From Desulfocicer vacuolatum DSM 3385 (GTDB lineage Bacteria; Desulfobacterota; Desulfobacteria; Desulfobacterales; Desulfobacteraceae): 64,000 nt of DNA. The stretch covers positions 1 to 64,000 of the forward strand of contig NZ_FWXY01000024.1 of NCBI RefSeq assembly GCF_900176365.1. Direction: 5' to 3'. The position numbers were made by a program, and so were the translations under genes. This document shows positions 16,478 to 23,958 of this stretch, piece by piece; the stretch's first letter is position 1, and each line of letters opens with the position of its first letter. The notes beneath the pieces were generated by a model. The model searched no databases. It saw only the letters and a program-made list of their open reading frames with translations, and had not been told where the DNA came from.

Positions 16478-18942
16478 AAGAAAATCTGGATGGGCGGCTG
16501 ACAATCCGCTTTGAGCATTCAAAAAAAGAGGCAGATGTGCCATTGTCCACCTTGGTGGATGGTGCGGTGAAATTTTTGGAATTTTACGGAAATGCGCAGT
16601 TCTGTGGCCGTGAATTTATTGCCGTTACAGGGCAGGGAAATGGAAAAACCAAGCTGGCCGCACTTTTGGGGGCCACGGGGTATGAAGCGGATGCCATGGG
16701 TTTTTTTTCTGCGGTGTTTGGGGCCATTGGCAGTGCCCGGGCACAGCATCTGGTCGTAAATGAAATAACAATTCCCCATATGCTGCTGGTGGCATTGCTG
16801 GAACGGGTGATACCGGGACATGGGTATCTTTCCATTAAAAATCCCCAGCGCCTGGAAGTGACCACCAATCTGGATATCCCGGATGACCGGCGGGGGGATC
16901 TCCAGAAGGTCATGGATAAATATCCAGTGCGCCTTTCCCGACATACCATTCGGCAGATGATGGTCTCCCGGGATGTGGCATATCAATACATGCCCTTTGT
17001 GGAAGAACTGGGTTCTGTGGGCCATGTCAATACCTGGATTGGTCAGTTCCATGAAGGATTGCTGGAGCAGATGTACCAGAACCGGGTGATTTTTTTGCTT
17101 AATATGAGCTGCCCTGTCTATTGTCGGTTTTGCTTCAGAAAACATAAAGAGTCCAGGAATGAAAACAATCCCACGGTGGAAGATGTAAAAGCAGCAGTAA
17201 AGCATGTGGCAGATTCTCCCTCCATCAAGGAGATTGTGGTCACCGGGGGAGACCCTTTTTTGAACCGGGCCAACATGGCCGCCACCATTGACGGACTCAT
17301 GGCCGTGGATCATGTCCAGACCCTGCGCCTTGCCACCCGGTCGGTGGCCTATTATCCAGACCTGTTTCTGGAAAATGAAAAGGCCTATCTTAAATATCTC
17401 AAGCAAAAGAGTCTGGAACTCCAGCAGAACGGCAAACGCATGGAGCTTGCCACCCATTTTATTCATCCCGATGAAGTTTCTCCTGAAGCCCTTGATATTA
17501 TTTCTGATCTGGTAAAAAATGGTATTGCCGTGTATATCCAGACCCCGTTTTTAAGTGACTGCAATGACACAGGACCTGAGCTGGTGAAATTGTTTCATCT
17601 TCTCCGGGGGGCCGGGGCTGAGCTGCACTATATTTATATTCCCTGCAGTCCCATCCATGGGAATTCCATTTATTGGAAATCCCTGTCCGACGGTATCTAC
17701 ATGGCAAAACACCTTAGAGCCCATTTGTCAGACCGGGTGATGCCACGGATCTGCACGGCCACCCCCATTGGTAAGATGGACTGGCACACCAGTGGCTGGG
17801 CCGTGGAGCGGGTGGCGGACAATGAAAATTTTGTGTGGATCAGAACGCCGTATACCCCGGCATATTTTAAGGTATTTGCTCCCTTGACGGAAAAATTGAC
17901 CAATATCCGCACCAATGCCGAGGGCACCATTGATATCCAGTACATGGCAAAAATCGGGGATGACAGTCTCCTCCTTGGGGAACGCCCTGTTAAGGTTGCC
18001 CCGAAAAATGCGTTGGCAATGGATGCGGATGTGTCTGCCCTTAAGGAGGAATTAATTGCCACCTGTCAAACAGACGTTTCCATGGTGGAAACAAATATTA
18101 AAGGCCTTTCCCGCCTCCATGAAACAAGGGTTCTTGTGGATGCAGATGGGGTGGAAAAAGAGGCGTTAGCCTACATCGCAGAAGATAGCCGGATAACCGA
18201 TGTGGTGGTCACGGCCAGGGAAGATGCAATGGACAGTCTTTATGTTATTTCCAAATTTGTTCGACAATTGCAGGATATTTCCCACGTCAATGCCGTGCGA
18301 CTGCGATCCATGGCCTTTGCAACAAGTCCAGAAATTTACACCCTGGGGGTGGTCAATACCCTGGGGGATCTGAACCGATTGTCTGTGGTTAATCCCTTGC
18401 GACTTGAAATTGAAACCTGGTTTGTACAGGATCAGGAGGTTCAGCCCATCCATGCCGCCGTGGCAAGGCGGCTTAACAACAAGGGCATCACCGTTTACGC
18501 CAATGTGCCCTTGCTGGGCGGTGTAAATGACACAGATACCGCCATCCATGATCTGGCCTATGTCCTTCGACGATCGGGCATTGAGTTTCATCATCTTTAT
18601 GTGGCGGGACTGCCTGTCCAGGGGCAATGGAATATAAAACATCCCGTGGATTCCTATGATGTCATTGACATTGCCACCATGGTGAGACGGGAAGGGTCGG
18701 GCCGGGAGATTCCCAGATACATCATTGCAACGCCCCTGGGTGAGGTGGATTATGGATTAACTTCTCAATTTATCCGGCAGGGGGATGCGCTAAAGATCAA
18801 ACTCACCTGTTATGATACAGACTATTATCGATCCATGGACCCAAGGTTCTGCTTTCCCAAAGGTGTGGATCAGGATCTGGATGGACACCCTGTTATGGAA
18901 CTGCCGGGATTTGTTAAAACCAATGATTTTCCCATTTCCTGA
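16474..18942 (+). CDS. KamA-like radical SAM protein with duplicated, degenerate second barrel
   Basis: An 822-residue protein. Residues about 195-460 are a lysine/glutamate 2,3-aminomutase-like radical SAM domain: 4Fe-4S ligands Cys213, Cys217, Cys220 in CPVYCRFCFRKH, the GGDPF motif at 258-262, and a likely PLP lysine, Lys434, in TPIGKMDW. Residues about 540-765 repeat the barrel segment by segment: TDVVVTARE, LEIETWFVQ, GITVYANVPLLGGVNDT, IEFHHLYVAGLPVQG, ATPLGEVDY. This copy lacks the cysteine cluster and has Glu757 at the PLP-lysine position. About 190 N-terminal residues are unrecognised. Typical KamA is about 420 residues. A beta-amino-acid-forming or related mutase role is inferred, and the second half may be regulatory or substrate-binding. 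Confidence 0.82.
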   Translation: MKENLDGRLTIRFEHSKKEADVPLSTLVDGAVKFLEFYGNAQFCGREFIAVTGQGNGKTKLAALLGATGYEADAMGFFSAVFGAIGSARAQHLVVNEITIPHMLLVALLERVIPGHGYLSIKNPQRLEVTTNLDIPDDRRGDLQKVMDKYPVRLSRHTIRQMMVSRDVAYQYMPFVEELGSVGHVNTWIGQFHEGLLEQMYQNRVIFLLNMSCPVYCRFCFRKHKESRNENNPTVEDVKAAVKHVADSPSIKEIVVTGGDPFLNRANMAATIDGLMAVDHVQTLRLATRSVAYYPDLFLENEKAYLKYLKQKSLELQQNGKRMELATHFIHPDEVSPEALDIISDLVKNGIAVYIQTPFLSDCNDTGPELVKLFHLLRGAGAELHYIYIPCSPIHGNSIYWKSLSDGIYMAKHLRAHLSDRVMPRICTATPIGKMDWHTSGWAVERVADNENFVWIRTPYTPAYFKVFAPLTEKLTNIRTNAEGTIDIQYMAKIGDDSLLLGERPVKVAPKNALAMDADVSALKEELIATCQTDVSMVETNIKGLSRLHETRVLVDADGVEKEALAYIAEDSRITDVVVTAREDAMDSLYVISKFVRQLQDISHVNAVRLRSMAFATSPEIYTLGVVNTLGDLNRLSVVNPLRLEIETWFVQDQEVQPIHAAVARRLNNKGITVYANVPLLGGVNDTDTAIHDLAYVLRRSGIEFHHLYVAGLPVQGQWNIKHPVDSYDVIDIATMVRREGSGREIPRYIIATPLGEVDYGLTSQFIRQGDALKIKLTCYDTDYYRSMDPRFCFPKGVDQDLDGHPVMELPGFVKTNDFPIS

Positions 18943-18954
18943 TTTGGAGGCTGA

Positions 18955-19617
18955 ATGATGAGATATCCCTATATTGATTATTGTGATCAGGTAAAGATTT
19001 GTCCGATTTTTGAAGGGTTGACAGGGGACCCCCTGGTGCTGGATCTGGGTGCAGGGTCTCCGGTGTATGACAAGGTGGATCTTTATGATCAAAAGGCTTT
19101 CCAGGCATGGCTTGATGGCATGATGGATGGACAATACACCTGGGGGGTGGCCTCCTATCTGGAAAACCGGGAACCTTTGCTGACCTATCCCCAGATGCGC
19201 AGGGAACAGCGGTATTACCACCTGGGCCTGGATATTATTGTGAATCTGGACGCCGAGTTACATGCCCCCCTGGATGCCACGGTGGTACACAGTGATTACG
19301 AAGAAGGGCCGGGAAATTATGGTGGTAATGTGCTGTTGCGCCATGACAGTGATGATTTTGAAACCTTTTATTCCCTGTATGGGCATTTAAACCGGAAACA
19401 ATTACCCCGGGTGGGGGATGCCTTTGGGGCAGGGGATACCTTTGCTGTGATTGGAGATTTCCATGAAAACGGCAACTGGTTTTACCACACCCATCTCCAA
19501 GTTATTACCCAGAAAGGCTATGAGCAGGGCTGGGTTTCCAAAGGCTATTGCACGGCCGGGGATCTGGCTGTCATGGATGGAATCTGTCCTTCGCCTTTGT
19601 CTTTGTTTAAGGTTTGA
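18955..19617 (+). CDS. M23-like metallopeptidase-fold protein, apparently cytoplasmic
   Basis: About 220 residues. The LytM/M23 zinc motifs are visible: HxGxD in YYHLGLDI, then YSLYGHL, and HxH in HTHLQVI. There is no signal peptide or membrane segment, which is unusual for a peptidoglycan hydrolase. A GGAGG ribosome binding site precedes ATGATG (18955 or 18958). The gene follows the KamA-like gene by 12 bases, so it belongs to the amino-acid locus. A cytoplasmic M23 fold there suggests a role in small-molecule rather than cell-wall hydrolysis, or a non-catalytic function; this is inference. Confidence 0.72.
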   Translation: MMRYPYIDYCDQVKICPIFEGLTGDPLVLDLGAGSPVYDKVDLYDQKAFQAWLDGMMDGQYTWGVASYLENREPLLTYPQMRREQRYYHLGLDIIVNLDAELHAPLDATVVHSDYEEGPGNYGGNVLLRHDSDDFETFYSLYGHLNRKQLPRVGDAFGAGDTFAVIGDFHENGNWFYHTHLQVITQKGYEQGWVSKGYCTAGDLAVMDGICPSPLSLFKV

Positions 19618-19630
19618 ATTCGGTTTTTAT

Positions 19631-19846
19631 ATAACCGCCACGGGCGGACCGTATTCTGATTCGGTTCCGCCCACAACAAATATGGGATCGTAGACGCGGA
19701 GCCAAATGGTATTATACCGCCGCCCGGCCCGGCCCGGAACTGTAGACAGCTCAATTGTCCGGTTCCTATTGCCCATCGGGGGGGCGGCTCTGCTGAAGTA
19801 AACTTGGATGCTGCCTTTTCATGTAAACTGCCATGGGCAGACCTTA
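19631..19846 (+). repeat. Composite of partial C (C3) and B (B2) repeats
   Basis: Begins with the 5' half of family C (CCGCCACGGGCGGACCG...CCGCCCACAACAAA), continues with the B tail and a B core whose right arm is ATTGCCCATCGGGG, and ends with the first bases of another C copy (CTGCCATGGGCAGACC). It fills most of the 312-base gap between the M23-like gene and the acyl-CoA dehydrogenase. Confidence 0.7.
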
Positions 19847-19853
19847 AAACTTG

Positions 19854-19892
19854 AAAATCCCCTGATCGAACTTAACTGATCAGGGGATTTTT
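19854..19892. terminator. Bidirectional terminator
   Basis: A 14-15 bp stem, AAAATCCCCTGATC with its complement ending in TTTTT, and a 10-base loop. It lies between convergent genes and can serve both the amino-acid locus and the acyl-CoA dehydrogenase gene. Confidence 0.85.
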
Positions 19893-19929
19893 ATGTTTTA
19901 AAATTTATCTAAAATGGGAGATGTCAGTT

Positions 19930-21744
19930 TTAACCTCCAAAGGAGGCATCATCCATATCCACGGCAACAGAACTTGTGGTTTTCAAGGCTTTGAGATTAC
20001 CCATGGTGATGGGCAGCTGGGTGTCCACAAAAAATTGCAGGGATTTAACCACACCGTCATAAAAGGGTTTGTCTTTCTTTTTGGCTTTTTCAAGTTTCCG
20101 GGCTGCCACAGACGCTCTCCACAGAAGCATCCAGGCCACCACCACGTCGCCCACGGCATCCTGAAAGGGATGGGCATTGGCAAAGGCATTTAATACCTTG
20201 GCGGACATAGCTGTCTGTCCCATGTGCATGGCCACTTCAGCCATGCTGTTCATGGCCAGCTCAACTTTTTCTGCCTGTTCTTTCAAGGCTTCAATCTCTT
20301 TGGCCCCTGCCACGGCTTTTTGCATCTCTCCAAAAAGATCCATCACAGGTTTGCCTTTGTTCATACCAAGTTTCCGGCCCAGAAGATCCATGGCCTGGAT
20401 GCCGTTGGTACCCTCATAAATAAGGGTGATGCGGCAGTCTCTCAGCAATTGTGCCATGGGGTATTCTTCAATAAAGCCATATCCGCCATATACCTGCATG
20501 CCCTGGCTGCACACTTCAAAGGCCCGGTCCGTGACATAGCCTTTGGCAATGGGGGTGAGGATCTCCACCATGCCCTGGTATTTGGCCCGCTCCTCCTGGG
20601 TTTCACCAATGGCGGCAAGATCTGCACAGTAATTTACATAGTAGAGAATGCTTCGCATGCCCTCCACTAATACCTTCATTTTCATCAACTGACGCCGAAC
20701 ATCAGGGTGGTTGATGATGGCCACGGATTTGGCCTCGGGATTCATCATTTCCAGGAGATTTTTTCCCTGGACCCGTTCCCTTGCATAGTTCACGGCATAC
20801 ATGTAGGCAGAGGTGGCACAGGCAAATCCCTGGTAGCCAACCAGGAGCCTTGCCTCGTTCATCATGACAAACATGGCCTTCATGCCCTTGTTTTCTTCCC
20901 CCAGAAGGGTTCCCACGCAATTGCCGTTGCTGCCAAGGGCCAGAGAGCAGGTGCTGTTGCCGTGGATGCCAAGTTTGTGCTCAATGCCGGTGCAGATGAC
21001 ATCATTAAATTCACCCGGAGTGCCGTCTTCGTTGACCCTGTATTTCGGCACCAGGAATAAAGAGATGCCCTTGGTGCCCTCGGGGGCGCCTTCAATGCGG
21101 GCCAACACAGGATGGATGATGTTTTCTGTAAGATTGTGCTCTCCACCGGAAATGAATATCTTTTCACCGGTGATGCTGTATGTACCGTCATCATTTCTTT
21201 TAGCCGAGGTGGTCAATGCACCCACATCGGAACCGGCACCGGGTTCAGTGAGAAGCATGGTACCGGCCCATTTACCGGAATACATGTTTTTGAGGAAGAT
21301 TTTCTTTTGCTCATCGGTTCCAAACTCTTCCACCAGCTTGCCGGCCCCGTGGGTGAGACCGGGGTACATCATAAAAGGATAGTTGGCACCGTTGAAATAT
21401 TCCATGGCTGCAGAAGCAATGGTTCTTGGCATGCCCTGTCCGCCCCATTCCGGGTCTTCGGTCATGGCCAGCCATTCGCCTTCATTAAAAAGATCATAGA
21501 GGCGCTTAAAGGATTTTGGTGTGCTCACCACACCGTCCTTGAGAGTGCACCCTTCCTGGTCTCCTTCCTGCTGGGTGGGCAAAATTTCTTTGATGGCCAG
21601 ATTTCTTGCCTCGGATACAATGAGATCAATGGTTTTTTTGTTGAATTCAGCAAAATCTTCGCTTTTTTTAGCAAGGGATGCAGCATCCAGCAGTTCATGA
21701 AGTAAAAAATCAATGTCCCTTCGATCAGAAATAAATTGTGCCAT
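19930..21744 (-). CDS. Acyl-CoA dehydrogenase with C-terminal extension
   Basis: A 604-residue FAD-dependent acyl-CoA dehydrogenase of the longer type (about 600 residues, FadE5-like with an extra C-terminal helical domain). Signature elements are WAGTMLLTEPGAGSDVGAL, YSITGEKIFISGGEHNL, CSQGMQVYGGYGFIEEYP and LIYEGTNGIQAMDLLGRKL; the Glu of IYEGTNGIQ is the expected catalytic base. It would form a 2-enoyl-CoA and pass electrons to ETF. It is transcribed alone toward a terminator at 19854. A palindrome at 22007 upstream resembles TetR-type operators found near fatty-acid genes. The exact chain-length preference is unknown. Confidence 0.93.
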   Translation of the reverse strand: MAQFISDRRDIDFLLHELLDAASLAKKSEDFAEFNKKTIDLIVSEARNLAIKEILPTQQEGDQEGCTLKDGVVSTPKSFKRLYDLFNEGEWLAMTEDPEWGGQGMPRTIASAAMEYFNGANYPFMMYPGLTHGAGKLVEEFGTDEQKKIFLKNMYSGKWAGTMLLTEPGAGSDVGALTTSAKRNDDGTYSITGEKIFISGGEHNLTENIIHPVLARIEGAPEGTKGISLFLVPKYRVNEDGTPGEFNDVICTGIEHKLGIHGNSTCSLALGSNGNCVGTLLGEENKGMKAMFVMMNEARLLVGYQGFACATSAYMYAVNYARERVQGKNLLEMMNPEAKSVAIINHPDVRRQLMKMKVLVEGMRSILYYVNYCADLAAIGETQEERAKYQGMVEILTPIAKGYVTDRAFEVCSQGMQVYGGYGFIEEYPMAQLLRDCRITLIYEGTNGIQAMDLLGRKLGMNKGKPVMDLFGEMQKAVAGAKEIEALKEQAEKVELAMNSMAEVAMHMGQTAMSAKVLNAFANAHPFQDAVGDVVVAWMLLWRASVAARKLEKAKKKDKPFYDGVVKSLQFFVDTQLPITMGNLKALKTTSSVAVDMDDASFGG

Positions 21745-22006
21745 GGGGTGTCCTCTCCTGAAAATAGTTGTGACAGCAGGTGGTTTTTGTGCCGTTACAA
21801 CCGTTGAAAATTTAGATAATAAGTGAATTGCTCTTCATTTTTTATTCTGCTATGATCCCCCGGGTTTCTTTGGATGGATCATTCAGTGTCTGGTCTTTGT
21901 TAAAAAAACTTGACCATTTATTATTATGGTAAAAAATTGGTGCAGTTTGTTGTTTTTAAGTTTATGTATGAAGATTTTTTGTTGTCTTTTGTTTATGAAT
22001 ATTTAA
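21745..22006. other. Divergent AT-rich control region between acyl-CoA dehydrogenase and DUF523 gene
   Basis: Together with the operator and promoter below this makes a gap of over 300 bases. It holds no ORF. The leader of the acyl-CoA dehydrogenase gene begins here, but I could not pick a convincing promoter for it. Confidence 0.4.
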
Positions 22007-22024
22007 AATGAATGCTTATTCATT
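22007..22024. promoter_or_regulatory. Palindromic operator candidate (AATGAAT-N4-ATTCATT)
   Basis: A perfect 7-bp dyad with a GCTT spacer. TetR-family regulators of acyl-CoA metabolism often bind TGAATG...CATTCA-like palindromes, so this is a plausible site. It lies 8 bases upstream of a -35 box. No TetR gene is in the window. Confidence 0.45.
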
Positions 22025-22031
22025 GCATGCG

Positions 22032-22060
22032 TTGACAGCATAGTCAATGAAAAATTTAAA
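22032..22060 (+). promoter_or_regulatory. Sigma-70 promoter of the DUF523 gene
   Basis: TTGACA (22032-22037), a 17-base spacer, then TTTAAA (22055-22060). Initiation near 22067 would fall after the first ATG at 22064, favouring the second ATG at 22079 as the real start. Confidence 0.5.
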
Positions 22061-22078
22061 TTTATGGAAAAAAAGTGT

Positions 22079-22570
22079 ATGGAAAAAATATTAATCAGTG
22101 GGTGCCTTTTGGGAATGAATGTGCGTTATGATAATAAAAATCAATCTATTGAAAGTGAGATTGTTATAAAATGGCAGCGGGAAAGCCGTCTGGTGGTGGT
22201 GTGCCCGGAGGTGGAAGGGGGGCTTTTTGTTCCAAGGCCTCCGGCGGAAATTGTGGAGGGGGGTGGTGAGGATGTACTCAATGGAAAAGCCGGTATTTTA
22301 AATAAAAACGGTGAAGATGTGACGGCTGCATTTATCCGGGGAGCCGAGATTGCCCTTGAATTGGCAAAGCGGTTTTCCATCCGTATTGCCATACTCAAGG
22401 AAAAAAGTCCTTCATGTGGCTCATCTTCTATTTATGACGGTTCATTCAGTGGGAAACGAATTCCCGGTCAAGGGGTTACTGCGGCGTTGTTAAGGAAAAA
22501 CGGCATTAAAGTCTTTTCAGAAAAACAACTTGCTGCTGTCCAGGAATATATAGGCCTGTTACCGAATTAA
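22079..22570 (+). CDS. DUF523 family protein
   Basis: About 163 residues. The start ILISGCLLGMNVRYD is the DUF523 hallmark, with further motifs VVCPEVEGGLFVPRPPAEI, ILKEKSPSCGSSSIYDG and GQGVTAALLRKNGIKVFSE. The conserved cysteines in SGCLLG and SPSCGS are kept. Its biochemical role is uncertain. I place the start at 22079 because the promoter seen upstream would begin transcription after the in-frame ATG at 22064; using that one adds 5 residues. The gene appears monocistronic, followed by a long AT-rich gap. Confidence 0.85.
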   Translation: MEKILISGCLLGMNVRYDNKNQSIESEIVIKWQRESRLVVVCPEVEGGLFVPRPPAEIVEGGGEDVLNGKAGILNKNGEDVTAAFIRGAEIALELAKRFSIRIAILKEKSPSCGSSSIYDGSFSGKRIPGQGVTAALLRKNGIKVFSEKQLAAVQEYIGLLPN

Positions 22571-23014
22571 CTCAAGAATCATAAGTTTTTATGGGTTGTT
22601 TAAATATTAAACCGGAATAAAAGCGTTGTAAGGGAGCTTACAGGTTTTAATTTAGCTCTTAGACAAAGCAGTGTTTTTAAAAAGTAATTTTTTGAAATTT
22701 ATAAAAGGCAAATCAATAAATTGTGATTTTCTTAAGGGTTGAAAAATAATCATTTCAATGAAATATTCAAATTTAAAGGAAATTATGATGAAAATGGATG
22801 AATACCGAAGAATTAAAAAAATCTGGATAAAAAAGAATTGATTGAATATATTGGTTAGGGTACCCGTGGGCTGCCGTTTATAAGATAATTTATTTTCCCG
22901 CAAAATAAATTTGTCCCTGTTTTTGTAAAAACGGTTTGCCAAATAGACCATTAAAGGTATACGATTTTAACTGTTTTTTTGAGTTTGCATGGATAACACC
23001 ACTCTATTTTAAAT
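22571..23014. other. AT-rich intergenic region after the DUF523 gene
   Basis: About 440 bases with low G+C compared with neighbouring genes. No plausible coding region, tRNA or clear terminator was found. It ends at repeat A2. Confidence 0.4.
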
Positions 23015-23183
23015 ACTCAACTTTCGGGCTTCATTTCAAAGCCGGCATTTTTAAATGTACCGATGGGGTCAGGCTTTTGTTATTGATGTTATCGACCAAG
23101 GCCTTTGCCAACGAAAAAAGCCTCGATAATGTCAATAACGAAAGCCTGACCCCACCACGAAATGCGAACACCGAAAGTTGAGT
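23015..23183 (-). repeat. Family A repeat, copy A2
   Basis: A complete element with ends ACTCAACTTTCGG and CCGAAAGTTGAGT, flanked on both sides by TAAAT (5-bp target duplication). It is in the opposite orientation to A1 and lacks an internal stretch of about 17 bases present in A1. Confidence 0.88.
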
Positions 23184-23235
23184 TAAATAGTAAAGATGTT
23201 GACGAGTGGTGAATGGATAAAAATAAGGAGAAAGA

Positions 23236-23535
23236 ATGCAATTTATTGTAACAGGATATGATGGAACGGATGATAAGGCTCTGGACAGGAGAATGGCTGC
23301 CAGGGAAGCACACCTTGCCATGGCAGGGGATATGCATAAAAAAGGCCGCTGGCTTTATGCCGCCGCTATTTTGGATGAGGCAGGTAAAATGATGGGTTCC
23401 ATGATTGTGTGTGATTTTGATTCCAGAGAGGCCATGGAGGCAGAATGGCTCAATAGCGAACCCTATGTGACGGGGAAGGTCTGGGAACGTATTGAGATTA
23501 AAAAGGCCCAGGTGGCACCTTTTTGTGCTCCTTAG
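23236..23535 (+). CDS. YciI-like protein
   Basis: A 99-residue protein of the YciI superfamily (dimeric ferredoxin-like alpha/beta barrel). The beginning MQFIVTGYDGTDDKALDRR, the helix RMAAREAHLAMAGDMHKKGRW and MGSMIVCDFDSREAMEAEWLNSEPYV fit the family, whose members often have a His-Asp pair and unclear function. A good AAGGAG precedes the ATG. It is alone, with a family A repeat on each side in the same orientation, each with its own target duplication. Confidence 0.8.
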   Translation: MQFIVTGYDGTDDKALDRRMAAREAHLAMAGDMHKKGRWLYAAAILDEAGKMMGSMIVCDFDSREAMEAEWLNSEPYVTGKVWERIEIKKAQVAPFCAP

Positions 23536-23553
23536 ATTGCTTTGATCTTATTA

Positions 23554-23722
23554 ACTTAACTTTCGGGCTTCATTTCAAAGCTGGCATTTTTAAATGTACC
23601 GACGGGGTCAGGCTTTTGTTATTGATGTTATCGACCAAGGCCTTTGCCAACGAAAAAAGCCTCGATAATGTCAATAACGAAAGCCTGACCCCACCACGAA
23701 ATGCGAACACCGAAAGTTGAGT
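23554..23722 (-). repeat. Family A repeat, copy A3
   Basis: Nearly identical to A2, with left end ACTTAACTTTCGG (one change) and right end CCGAAAGTTGAGT. Flanked on both sides by TATTA, a different 5-bp duplication from A2, so it inserted independently. Confidence 0.88.
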
Positions 23723-23821
23723 TATTAATTTCATGGGATGCAATACTTTTTTTGTAAAAAAACTCAAATCAAGGGAAATTCTTGAGCGTTGTCCTGGGCA
23801 AACCAAGGTGAAATACAAGTT

Positions 23822-23929
23822 TTGCCCGTGGCGTTTTTATATGAGATACTCCGTAAATCTGAGGGATATCTCAAGATTTGTTGTGGGCGGAACCGGATCG
23901 GAATACGGTCTGCCCGTGGCAGTTATATG
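23822..23929 (-). repeat. Family C repeat, copy C4, plus a terminal C fragment
   Basis: On the minus strand it shows CTGCCACGGGCAGACCG...GGTTCCGCCCACAACAAA and the second hairpin. A second fragment of the C 5' end precedes it. It ends 29 bases before the dppA-like ATG, again in a gene leader although inverted. With A3 it fills the 423-base gap. Confidence 0.7.
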
Positions 23930-23958
23930 AATTGTTTTATTACAAGGAGGAGAATGTA

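Noticed and set aside
16624-16656. P-loop-like GQGNGKT in the N-terminal part of the KamA-like protein
   Set aside because: The spacing does not match GxxxxGK[ST] and no Walker B or NTPase context follows.
23015-23722. Composite transposon of two A repeats carrying the yciI-like gene
   Set aside because: Each repeat has its own distinct 5-bp duplication (TAAAT and TATTA), which shows two independent insertions, not one mobilised unit.
11276-23818. Repeated ORFs of 60-96 residues inside family A repeats
   Set aside because: They are translations of the palindrome in several copies and both strands, with no start signals.
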